DNA of 64,000 nucleotides from Linnemannia elongata (lineage: Eukaryota > Mortierellomycota > Mortierellomycetes > Mortierellales > Mortierellaceae), in assembly GCA_036320915.1 (NCBI GenBank), contig JAXBDG010000015.1:558001-622000 (forward strand), in the 5' to 3' direction. Below, piece by piece: positions 44,001-54,200 of this stretch (positions are counted from its first letter, which is position 1; the number at the start of each line of letters is the position of its first letter). The notes below the pieces were generated by a model, which was given only the letters and a program-made list of their open reading frames with translations, was not told the DNA's origin and ran no database searches. A program made the position numbers and the translations under genes.

Positions 44001-46555
44001 AAAGTACCTTTGTATCTCTGCGCCTGCCACTTTGGTTGCTCCGGTCGCTCATCCAGAACGTATTGGTCGATATAGTCCCTGACCTGATCCTCCGTGAATG
44101 GGACGATGACCGCTTCCTGAATAAGATCCGCCGCTGCAATCGCAGCAGCAACACCACGGTAAGATCCAGGAGACAAGGGCTTGAACTGGCGCAGGTAGTC
44201 CTCTCCGAGGTTGCTGCTTCGACAAGTAATGATCATCTTGGCACTCCAGTATCCCCGTCCTTCGTTCAGTTTGTTCAGGACATAGAGGTTTTGCATGGTC
44301 CCCAGCTCGTCGTATCCGTCGCAGATCAGGATAAATTTGCGTTTCTCCTTCAACTCCTTGACCTTGTTGGGCTCGGTGATGTAATACCTCTTCAGCTGCT
44401 GGTCGATCATCATTTCCCGGTCGAGCTGGGTGGTAGCTGCCAGATTGATGAGCAGTGGGATTGGATCACTCGGGTTGCCAGGCTGGTACTTGTTCCAGAG
44501 TTCGCGTTCCAGGTGTCGATTGAATGTCGATTTCCCGGACCCAGAATCTCCCAAAATCAACAAGACGAGGCGGTTGCTTGCCAGAAAGTCCTCAACAAAT
44601 TCCATCAGGGGAAATGTGTTGTTGTCCGGGGCCTTGAGGTGAGGTTTGGCTTGAGGAGGTACATAGGGTTCCTTGCGGTTGTCGTGCATCCGCAGTCTCT
44701 TCAGCTGAGACAGGTCGTATTCGATGTTGGGTATGTCCTGGACCAATTTCAGCAACCGCGAGGATCTTGGTAATGGCATGCGGGATCTGATGGGAAACGG
44801 GGTCAGGATAGCAGAGTCGACAGTGTCGATGGTGAGAGCCTCTAGCAGGGTACGGGCACGGTCTTTGACAGCCTGATCTTGGCGAGAAGTATCAATGGCG
44901 AACGCGAAGAAGTCGACTGGGATGGCCGAGATCCGCTGAAGGAGGGCATGCATCCAAGCACTGACGCTCACATCCTGGCCCCACTCTGTCTCATCCTTAA
45001 AGAGTGCGAAAAGAAGGTCAACTGCCTGTTGGCGTGTATCAACCTCCCAGTTTGAGTCAGCCGCAATGTCTCCGAGCAACTGGCAGATCCCCCACTGGAA
45101 GAAAGGGTCCCTACGACAAGGCGCCTCACAGACAAGTCGATAAAAGTCAGCCAATCGACCCTCCCGAACAAAAGCCTCTGCTCGGCGGACAGCCGAATAC
45201 CACGGACGCTTATGACCAGAGCCTAGCGCGTCTCCAAGACTCTCAACGATTCCTTGCCCACTCTCGACCAACGAACACACCGCCTCGTATCCAGTCTTGG
45301 CGCCCTCATACATAGTCCCAGCAACCTCCGCAATACTCTTGAGACCATCGAAGAGCTCTCTCAGGTCAAGTTTGAGCACAGACGACAGCTTGACCATGCT
45401 CTCCACAACACCCAGCGTATGTCGACCTATTGCCTGGACTGTCGTCTCGTTGTCGGGAACGTACTGGAGTGCTTGAAAGGCGTACGAGGCTTGGTACAGC
45501 AGGTAAGGGTCCGAGGTTCCTTTCAATCCAGATAGGACATCTGTTAATGGCTCATGCTCCCGAATGCGGTCCAAATCGTTGACCTTGTGCTCAGCCATGA
45601 CATCAAGAACAGACGAGACAGCCCGCGTCAATTGGTAGAGGTACTTGGTCGACTGGGAATGGGTCGCCTGCAGACGTCTTCGGAGTATGCCGAGGATGTT
45701 TATCAAGTCGTCTGCTTCCAAGTACCTTGGTTTGGCAAATTGAACGAGCTGCACCAGTGCTTGGAGGAGAGGTTCCTTTAGCATGCTGTCGGATTCCTCA
45801 AACTTGCGAACGATACTGCTGAGCAGGTCGCGGTAGTACTCGCAATCTAGAATAGGTCCTAGCGTGACAACTTCAGCAATGTCTTCCGAGTCGTTGGTAG
45901 CATCTTTGGCGAAAGTCCTGACAATTTCTCTCATGACCCAGAGGAGGCGGTCCTGTTCGATTGGATCCTGCAAGGCAGCGATCCAATTGCGATGATGGCT
46001 ATCCACGATCTTCTCCTTAGGAGGCTGGTTGGGTGTTTCCTCGGAATGCGCGGTGAAAGTTGAGACGTTGGGTAGAAGGGTGGCGCAGAGGACGAGCTGA
46101 GGTGTTGTACTGACGTTGTCGTCAAACTTTGGCCAACGGGTTCTGGTCGTGGGTTTTGACAAGTTCTTGGGGAAAATATCAGCCCGGCTCAAGAAGCTCT
46201 TGGGAGAAAGAGGAGTGGCGGAAAGTCTTCCGTTTGAACCAAAAGAGGTAGGGCTAGCAACAGGAGGGCTAGAAGGATTCCTTGTCATGAGACTCTCAGA
46301 ATGGGAAGCGCTTCCAGAAGCTCCAGTAGTCTGAATGCCAGTTTTGCTGCGTTGAGGATGTTGTCCGAGTGCGATCGGCAATTTGCTCTGCTCGACAAAG
46401 ACAGCAGCGATCCCATTTCTGACAGACCGGTCGCCAATGTTGACCGGAGGACTGGTGGCCCTTCTGGCGGCGCTGACAAGGCGAGAGAAGGGCGACTCAT
46501 TTGTCTTGGAGGCCTTTGCTGGTTGTTGATTGCCAGCGACTGCAGGTTTAGTCAT
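41045..46555 (-). CDS. NLR-like STAND protein: helical N-terminus, NACHT, pentapeptide repeats, 14 WD40 repeats
   Basis: Single exon, 1836 aa. Residues about 1-130 are disordered and basic. About 130-640 form an all-helical, ARM/HEAT-like region (AVSSVLDVMAEHK, LLGDIAADSNWEVDTRQQAV). The NACHT NTPase follows with P-loop ILGDSGSGKST (near 665-675), Walker B FILICDGYDELG, and a sensor segment near MIITCRSSNLGEDYL. Residues about 1093-1140 are pentapeptide repeats (LKDIRIPGADLTGGQF, AQLQGADLTGATL). Fourteen WD40 repeats follow to the end (blade ends such as GTVRLWD, GTIRLWN, TTVRLWD, GSIRIWD), enough for two seven-bladed propellers. STAND proteins of this type oligomerise after ligand sensing; in fungi they act in non-self recognition and cell death. 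No known N-terminal killing domain (HeLo, HET, patatin, TIR) is recognisable, so the output is unknown. Confidence 0.93.
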   Translation of the reverse strand: MTKPAVAGNQQPAKASKTNESPFSRLVSAARRATSPPVNIGDRSVRNGIAAVFVEQSKLPIALGQHPQRSKTGIQTTGASGSASHSESLMTRNPSSPPVASPTSFGSNGRLSATPLSPKSFLSRADIFPKNLSKPTTRTRWPKFDDNVSTTPQLVLCATLLPNVSTFTAHSEETPNQPPKEKIVDSHHRNWIAALQDPIEQDRLLWVMREIVRTFAKDATNDSEDIAEVVTLGPILDCEYYRDLLSSIVRKFEESDSMLKEPLLQALVQLVQFAKPRYLEADDLINILGILRRRLQATHSQSTKYLYQLTRAVSSVLDVMAEHKVNDLDRIREHEPLTDVLSGLKGTSDPYLLYQASYAFQALQYVPDNETTVQAIGRHTLGVVESMVKLSSVLKLDLRELFDGLKSIAEVAGTMYEGAKTGYEAVCSLVESGQGIVESLGDALGSGHKRPWYSAVRRAEAFVREGRLADFYRLVCEAPCRRDPFFQWGICQLLGDIAADSNWEVDTRQQAVDLLFALFKDETEWGQDVSVSAWMHALLQRISAIPVDFFAFAIDTSRQDQAVKDRARTLLEALTIDTVDSAILTPFPIRSRMPLPRSSRLLKLVQDIPNIEYDLSQLKRLRMHDNRKEPYVPPQAKPHLKAPDNNTFPLMEFVEDFLASNRLVLLILGDSGSGKSTFNRHLERELWNKYQPGNPSDPIPLLINLAATTQLDREMMIDQQLKRYYITEPNKVKELKEKRKFILICDGYDELGTMQNLYVLNKLNEGRGYWSAKMIITCRSSNLGEDYLRQFKPLSPGSYRGVAAAIAAADLIQEAVIVPFTEDQVRDYIDQYVLDERPEQPKWQAQRYKGTLEKMSSLMELVRNPFLLTLALDSMPRLIGDEKDLSKIKVNRLILYDKVVEVWIDMAADRLVTGGLSNIEREAFNLLCRGGFKPNVMDHLKRLAKAIFQEQNGNPCVKYSERIDKRTWKGSFFGMDPEATVLRLSSPLVRSGDQNSFIHLSVLDYFFARLVFDPEESTVDHASLATHPFAHGTIASYPSILQFLAERVQQDPQGVFKKHLLDILEKSKTDDKESQAAANAITILVKAGQRFNGVDLKDIRIPGADLTGGQFDSAQLQGADLTGATLTRAWIHQADFNNAHMAGVRFGELPYLKSSHFINSCSYSPDGRTFTIGLNNGDLELYDSSTWLKTRTFRGHTGSVLKFAYSLSNLHLVSGGRDGTVRLWDVHSDQPRLTLDDYSEPVATVAFSPSGHQFASAGGRTIWIRETKTGAHLFSLNEHTLSVTSVAFSPSGLQLASSSNDGTIRLWNLEDSDKPALVFGRDLGPVYCVAFSPDADGRHIVSGYLSHNVHLWDTATGEHLRTLSGHTAGVNSVTFSQDGQWIATSGADMSVRLWSAKSGIQLSVFEGHEGVVPSVAFSPIRQQIASCSDDRTVRLWDMSIAGSSSSSTASVADGFSPGQSRSVSCVAYSPDGQSIASAGSDKTVWEWNVSTGESPRSILADYSTTIGCLSYSPDGKRIATAGYDPAVRLNDATQRGDGSGSLELWGHFGVVSGVAFSPCGQWIASSSFDTTVRLWDTRTGAPGSILTGHTDGGATCVAYSPSGDRLAAGGEDGSIRIWDPTSCSGEAVLELIGHEGSVSAVAYSPVGQHKIASCGVDKAVRLWDSLTGRLQTTLRGHAGSLNCLSYSSCGGWLAIGAMNGVVYLWRQQQQQQPAESTSTSTSSSWSSTPLVIRAFHGVVASIAWNPQGRPDHNLEFVTGCEDHSVRVWRVEDKEGGNGASVRMIWGSSSGRLVAGDANIKGAIGLAQVDKNLLLQRGAIERDSVPSGELYVEDQAT

Positions 46556-48275
46556 TGGTGTGTGCTGTATGTGTGTCTATCCTACTCTTGCTGGAGAGAT
46601 TTAGAGATGTATTGAGCAAAAAACGCCTCTCACATGCTCCTATGGGTAAAGCAAACAAACATAGACGCTTTTGTTCCTCTTACCTGCTAGAAAAGGCCTT
46701 TCAAATAAGCGGTAACAGTATTTTTACGAGGAAAAGGTATGGAGAGGACTCGGGACGTCTGAGGCTATGAAATGCAGAGTGTCAATGCGATTGTTAGCTT
46801 GGTTTTTGTATGTTATCTGCATAGCTCTGTTAAGCGCAGAGTTGAAAAATAGAATGCCAATCATGCGTACTCGGAGGTGGGCAAATTGTCTTTGTTGACC
46901 GTGTAAGGCCGTCTTGAGGTTTGGGATAAAGTCAGGGATGTCTATTGGGGCGAAGAAAAACAACCGATAGCCGAATGTTGGTCAGAGTTCAGAGTGAGGT
47001 CGGAACCATCCTTAACACTGCTGGCGAGGTTGAGACCAGAGCGAACAGACTACCCATAGGATATAGACCCCTTTTTGTCCTCGTCTGTCGGTTATCACAC
47101 ACCACTACGTTACTTACTCGTTTGAGTTTATTCGATGCGTTTGTCTCCTTCGGTTTAGGGGAGAGGTTGGTCAGAACTGTTGACGAAAAAGTTGATGGAG
47201 AAGAATGGCGAACGTTGAAATGAGATGAGAGAGGGAGTAAGTACGAAAGAGAGTAGTCCGCGGATGGTACAAAGTGTATCAGCTTTGCTTGCTTTTCTTA
47301 TTGTGCTCTCTCTGCAGTTACACAGGTGAAAGATGGACCATGGCATGGTGTGGCTTACCATTGGGTTTACCATTGAGGAGTGCATGCCTTTTTCGTCACT
47401 TTGTTTTACCTGTGCATGCAGTTCACGGCACGCCATTTTTCAAGCGGTACAAGCAAAGGTACAATTAGGGGCGCCAGGGTTGCGTAAAATATAATGTTTG
47501 GTAGATATCGGAGACAGGCTTGAGCTGGATACCCAACAAGCCCTGGAGAATATCCTCTTGTATGCGACGCACGGTGTCTCTAGTGAGGGTAGTCGGTTGG
47601 GCGTAAAGGAGCACAGCTGGGGCTTGGGAACCCGTTCTTAGCGAATATTCATTTGCAGGTCAAATTCAGCACAATCACGATAACCAAAAAGAGGCGTGTG
47701 ATAATTTTTCTGTCTTTCTCTTCACTCCCTTCTACCCTCGTCCAACCCTACAGACTTTTTCTCACAGCATACACAAACGAGACTCCTCTTCACCGCCACC
47801 ATCCTTCCTTCGCCTCCATTATAATCAACAACCACCCTTGTCTGAGCACCGATCATCCTCCTTCTCGACGCACCCACACTCCTGGGCACTCTTTTCTAGC
47901 GATCACTCTTGATTAGAATCTACATGTACGAGAAAACCCGCATTTTTGTCTTTTAAAAGGAAGAATGCTCAAGGAAATGCGCCACTGATTCCACACCACA
48001 TCAAACACGCACACTGACCACTGCATTCACCACCTCCTCTATTACCGTAGAGTAACGCCAGTTTTCCCTATCTTTTGCGTCCTTTGTCTTGTCCAACTCA
48101 AGTCCAACCAACCTTGCTGTCGTCTCTTGAAGAAACGAGTCTGAAGGCACAGGCTAAGGGTAAGGAAAGGTGGCATGGCTCTAGCCGTATCATGCGATTG
48201 TAGCCAGCGTGTAAAAGTAAACAAATGAGAATAGGCAGGAAAACACACAGCTGACTCACCCATACGTCAATCCTA
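46556..48275. other. Divergent spacer between NLR-like gene and TSC2
   Basis: The 1.7-kb intergenic region contains one coding-like fragment (47465-47659, listed separately). From about 47700 to 47880 it is pyrimidine- and CA-rich on the plus strand, which is probably the TSC2 promoter and leader. Nothing else is supported. Confidence 0.5.
47465..47659 (-). pseudogene. Orphan coding-like fragment, possible C-terminal exon or gene relic
   Basis: Read on the minus strand, a stop-bounded frame of 64 codons ends at TAA (47467-47465). It has no ATG, so it is absent from ordinary ORF lists. The translation has globular-protein composition (NEYSLRTGSQAPAVLLYAQ, then TLTRDTVRRIQEDILQG, ending YQTLYFTQPWRP). 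GC content is coding-like, unlike the flanks. No upstream exon is visible before the TSC2 leader region. I do not recognise the family. It may be the end of a decayed gene or an exon of an undetected spliced gene. Confidence 0.4.
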
Positions 48276-51200
48276 ATGTGCCCATCTTGTAGCCATCCTT
48301 TTCTTCCACAAAGCGCGCACTACGCCTCATACTTCGCCATGACGAGCAAATCCAGACCGACATCGTCCAAACTTAACAGCTTCTTCAAGTTTCGCATATC
48401 ATCCAAGGAGACAACGCTACATGAAACCCTACGACTGGATTCTGCCAAACCATCCGACCCCATCGATGCCAACGAGATAGTCCAACAGCTTGTTCCCGGA
48501 GCAAATTCACTGCAGTCGCGTCTCAGGACACTCGAGGAACTGAGCGGGATCATCCTCAGCTATCCCTTCCAACATATAAGCGAACTCTGGATTGCCGTCG
48601 AGGATTTGCTGGAGGCTGGTGTCCCCCACAATGCACGGAAGGCTGCCTGGGGCTTCATGATTGCCTGTATCCGTGGACAGTTCGAGGACCTCGGAATGCT
48701 CCGTGCTGTCTTTTACCAGGCCATCAACAACCACGAGATTTGGGAGGATTTCGACGACAAGTTGCATGCCCTCAAGGAGCTCACCAATGACGGACGGGAT
48801 GTCTATGGATTCGAAAAGAACATCGTGCGACTCTTGGCTCACTGGATCGCCTCGAGTTTCGAACAGGCCAAGGTCGCCCAGCACGTGAGTCAACAACGTC
48901 TTGGCATGCAGAAATCCACCACATCACTGGCATCACTCAGCAGCACACCGCAGCTCATCCTCCTCCAAAAGCCAATCCCTCATTTCGACACAACTATGAC
49001 CCTCCTTATCAACGTCGTCAAGTTCAACTTTGTCTTTTTCGACGAGCTCGAAATTGCGAGCCTACTCGACCTCCTCCACACCATCTGTATTAATGCACCC
49101 GAGGATACAGCCCACACCATTGGGTTTCTGGATGTTATTGTGCGCTACGGATATGTCCCCCAAGAGGGACTCTCAACCTTCCTCAAGATCCTGTGTCATA
49201 CGACAATCTCGGACGTGTATCAGGAGCGAGCCTGGGTGATCACCCTGAACTTGATGAAGAGTCACAGTGCCCACAGTGCGATTCGACTGCTCTGTCTCAA
49301 TCTCCGTTCGAAGGGCGAAGTTGCTTCATCTGTAGCTCATACGCGGGTTATTCAAGGATCCATCCGTCTTTTGCAGAGGTCGGTCTGGGGTAGCACACCG
49401 ATCGACACCCTGTCAGTCTCGTTTTCGACAATCCTGTGGTCACTGAAGAGCGCAGTCGACTTTAAATCCAAGGATGTCAATCAGGATATTGTCGCCAGCC
49501 TGGGCTCCTTACTGGAGACGCATGCCGATGACCTGCGAGACCTGGAATACGAAATCATCATGGATGTTTTGGAGCGACTTACGGACTCTGTCAAGGAAAA
49601 GCCCGCCGGAGAAAATCCTTCAGCCAAACCTTTCGTTTTCGGACTGGGAGGTCACGCTACATCCCCCGGTCACCAACCCAACCCCAACAATGCCTTCAGA
49701 GATGCATACGGAGGACTTCTCTACCAGTTCATCACACTCTACAGCCGCAAAAGGATCCCTGGAGTCGCTGCTCGACTGATGACGCTGCTCGCGTCGTTAC
49801 AAGATCACCTGCCTGAAGACACCATGTTGCTTTTACTCGATTACTACTACACGGAGCACCAATTTTACCCATATACCCTCAACTGGTTGGAGAGACTGCA
49901 CCATCTCGTTCAGGTTTCGGTCATTCAGGACAAGCGGCCCAAAGTGCGTTCGAGAGCTCTGCAGATTGCGTTGGATGTCTACGATGCCTCGATGGATTTC
50001 TTTCATGATGCCATCGTCACCGCCGTGTTCCTGGATGTTTTCGCTCACATGGACTCGGAGACGGATCCAGTACTTGCTTCTCAGGTATCAGATCTTCTCA
50101 TTCGTGCCACACGGACAGCCTCAGACGACCTCTTCCCAAGGCTTCTAGACCGCATTGTACATAACATTCGCTGCAGCTGCCATGCTCCCAAGCAACCCAC
50201 ATCTGCCAGTTCTACTCAGACCTCCCTAGCCTCCCGACTCGGAATGACATCTTCCAGCTCGACTAATACCCACCAAAACCACCAACCAACAGGACCCGTC
50301 GTAGCTTGCCAGTCTCTGTCTGCGGCCATTGGCATCATCGACCTGTTCCAGCATGCGCTCTACGACCCAAACGGTGCCTCCAGAGTGGATACGTTCTTCA
50401 GCCTTCTAGTCGGACTTGCAATCAACCAGGATGTCCACAAAGCAAGTAGGCTGGTCCTACTTGATTTTCTCCTCTGCCTTCGCGTCGACCTGGACCACAG
50501 GATCTTTTGCTCAACACCCAGTACCATTGAAAGCATGGCATCAGCGACGGAGCAATTGTTGAGTGAGGACACTAGGCAGGATCGAGGCGATCGGCCAGGA
50601 CTTTCGGGCGGACATGGGCGGAATTTGGGATTTGGAGCATCTGCCCAGGCTGCATCCGCGGCAAGACAACAGATTGGTCCATCGACAGCCCATCCTACAC
50701 ACAACTGGAAGCAGCTCATGCAAGGCAGGACCATGCAGGCAAGCCCGTACGTCATATCTTACCTCGAAATCGCATCGACAACCTCCGACTACCCGACGAG
50801 TGAGACCTTGCCAGCGCCTCTTGTCGGATGCGCCAAGGTTATCCTCAACATCCCACTGTACATGACCGGCATCATGAGTATTCTGGAACAAGAGCGGAAC
50901 TTTGAGGTTTACTCGTTCGTCATCCAGCGGCTGCCCTCTCAGTTGTTCAACAAGCACCTGTTCTGCAACAGCTCTGAGCAGATCACCAAGCTGCACAGTG
51001 TCCTTGTCGACATGACCTTGCGCGATAAGTTCCCAGAATCTCTCCGCAATTTGCCCCTCAGCGCGAAGCGACACAACATCCACATTCTTGCCTACAAGGT
51101 CCTGGTGATCCTCCTCTGCTACAACAACAAGTTCAGCACGAACGAGCTGCACGATCTTGTTCATGCTTTTGTAGTGGGTCTTCAGCGCCAGGCGACATGC

Positions 51201-54200
51201 GCCAAGATCTGTATCCATGCCCTAGCCGTCTGCTGCTACGAACTTCCGCAATCAATGACCAAGCACCTCCCTGGCACTGTCCTCAAGTTGTCGCAGATCA
51301 TGTCTACCGCCACTATTAGTGTCCACATCCTCGAGTTCTTGTCGACTGTCGCGAGGCTGCCGATGCTTTACTCCAACTTTGTCGAGAACGATTACAAGCG
51401 CGTGTTTGGTATCGCCCTCAAGTACATCCAGTACACGCACAGTGCTGCCGGCAACACTACCCAAGCTCAGACACCATCTACACCCTCCTCCACGGTCTCG
51501 TCGCCCAATTCTCCGGCTGTCGCTACCCAAGGCCAGTCGTCGGCAGCAACACGTGCTCTCCCTCAGTATGTGTTGATAATGGCCTACCAGGTCATCGATG
51601 TCTGGTTCATGCTTCAGAGACTATCTGAGCGCAGGAAATACGTCCCCTACATTGTCAGGAACCTTCTTATGGCCAACGAGCCTGGGAAACGCGTGGACGA
51701 GCAGACCGAGACGTGTATGGACATGCTAGCCCGGTACTCCTATGCCAACTGCGAGCCCAAACCCAAGCCGTCGTTGATCCAGCAGCTCCTCATTGGCCCT
51801 ACGGGAAAAACTGGAAAGGTAGTGACCAAGACCTGGCTCCAAGGAAACGCGTTTATCACGGTTCGGACAGCTCACAGTGTTGGATGGGCAGAGATCACGG
51901 TTCGAAGAGCTTCTGGCACGGTTTCTTTCCTGCTCAAGATCGAGAACGACATGTTCATGAGCGGAGCAGATGGACTGGAACTCAATTCGCTTCCAGGATT
52001 GTTGCGACTTCAGGAGGATGCCTTGGCGATCGACGCGGCGGCTCAACGATCCAGGAATGCATCTGTCGGAGACACGCTGACCGACAGTGAACATGTTCCT
52101 GTTCCCTCTGCAGAATCGGAGAGCCAGCGCGAGGAAGCGCAACATCTGGCTGCCGTCTCGGGACTGTCTCAAAGGCTGAGCGAGAGCCGTCCTTCCTGGT
52201 TGTCTCCGCGGTCAACACCCCAGCACACGCCGCTGCACACACCTCTTCAAACTCCTCGGCACACACCGCATCATACACCAAGAGCGTCACCATTGCCCTC
52301 TGGCGATAACACACCTTCGAGTTCACCACCCTCCCGCTCCTTCCTCAATGCGGTGCCTTCCAAGTTGGCGTTTGAAGGAGGTCATCATCGTGTTCAGACA
52401 GCACCCACTGAGCATGTTGCCGTCTTTTCGTCACCTTCGCTTCACCCACTCCAGGAGTCTGGCGCGCCGACTCACAGTCAAGATGATGGATCGGGCGACG
52501 TTGATGTCAAGGACAGTCACATCCCTTCATTGTCGACGGAATCTTCTCACATCGGTGGCACATTTTCGTCGGCGGGAGCATCGTCTTTGACCACGGCTTC
52601 TGCAGTTATGGGTAACCTTGGGCGGTCAAAGTCGGCATCTGATCACGGTGGCCCATCACAGAAGACAGGCGTTAAGCATGCAGAATTGAGTCGCGGTGCT
52701 CAGGGAAGCGCACTGGAGCAGACTAAGTCGTTGCTTTCGCACTCGGTTGGGAAGCGGGAGGATGTTCGACGGTCGATCTCGTTGGCCTCCTCACGCAACA
52801 ACAGCATCACAACAGCCATGGGTCGCGCTCAGCGGTACGCTCTGGCCCAAGACGACCACCGACCTCCAGTGCTGAACGAAGGTACCGCGCGGTACTATGA
52901 TCGAGAGAGCAACGCTGAGGGCGCTCGCTCGTTCTCGAAGGCCAAGGTCGAGACCTTTGTTGACCCCAGTTTCTTGTTCATGCAGCTGACGTCGTACCCA
53001 GATGTGATGGCACGGGATGTCCCAATCCTGCTTGCTGAGGATGACACAACGAATCGAGCCCTGGGCGTCTTGGACCGAACTCCTGTCGTTGATTTCCACA
53101 AGATTGGTGTTGTTTATGTCGGCAAGGGTCAGAGCAAGGAAGGCGAGATTCTGGGAAACACACATGGATCGTCCGAGTACACAAAGTTCCTGACTGGCCT
53201 TGGGTCCCTTGTCCGTCTTAAGAACGCCAAGATCTATGCTGGAGGACTCGACTTGGAGATGGACCTGGACGGCGAGTACGCGTATTCGCATCAGGACGAG
53301 ATTACACAAATGATCTTCCACGTGGCGACCATGATGCCGAACTACCCACACGACGTCAATTTTGATGGCAAGAAGCGACATATTGGAAACGACTGGGTGA
53401 CGATTGTGTTCAACGACTCGGGAGTGGACTATGACTTTGGAACCATCTCGGGTCAGTTCAACTTTATGACGCTGGTGGTCACTCCTGTCTCAATGGCATC
53501 TGTCTCTTTTACCGAGGCTGCCAGTCGAGTTAGTCAACAGCAACAGCAGCAACAGCAACATCGACTAGCGAGCGACCTTGCAGAGGCTGTGTCGACGGAA
53601 GGTCGGGAAGGTGAAGAGGTAGTAGTGGCACCGACGACTGCGACTATGGGCGCGAGCTCTGGGCCGAGCATGGTTCAACCCTTCAAGAATGTTTGGTTCC
53701 AGGTGGTGATGCTGCGACGACCCGACATGCCCGAGATTGGGCCGCTGGCGACGTCCAAAATTATCAGTGCGACGGAGCTCCCTCGATTCACGCGACAGAT
53801 GGCGTTGCATGCCAACATCTATGCACAGGTCTACTACCAGCACTTGCAGAATTCTGTCGAGTACGTCTCGAACTGGCAGGAACGTCTTCGCCAGATCAAG
53901 CGCGTTAAGGACCGACTAGCGGCCAATGCTGCCTCCAATACTGGCCAAGGATCGGGTGCTGGCGGATCAGGCCAAGGAAGTACTGCTGGCAGCGCAAACG
54001 GCACTTCTGGAGGCGGCCCTGGTGGATCTGGGCACGGAGGATCGCGAGCTGGCGCTGGACCCAACGGAGCATCGGGTGGTTCAGGCAACAGCAACTCTGG
54101 AGCTGCTGGAGGTGGAAACAGTTCGAGCATTGGATTGGGTCTTGGACTCGGACTTGGATTGGGCTCCTCGTCATCACCGTCTGGAGCGAATGGAGCTGGA

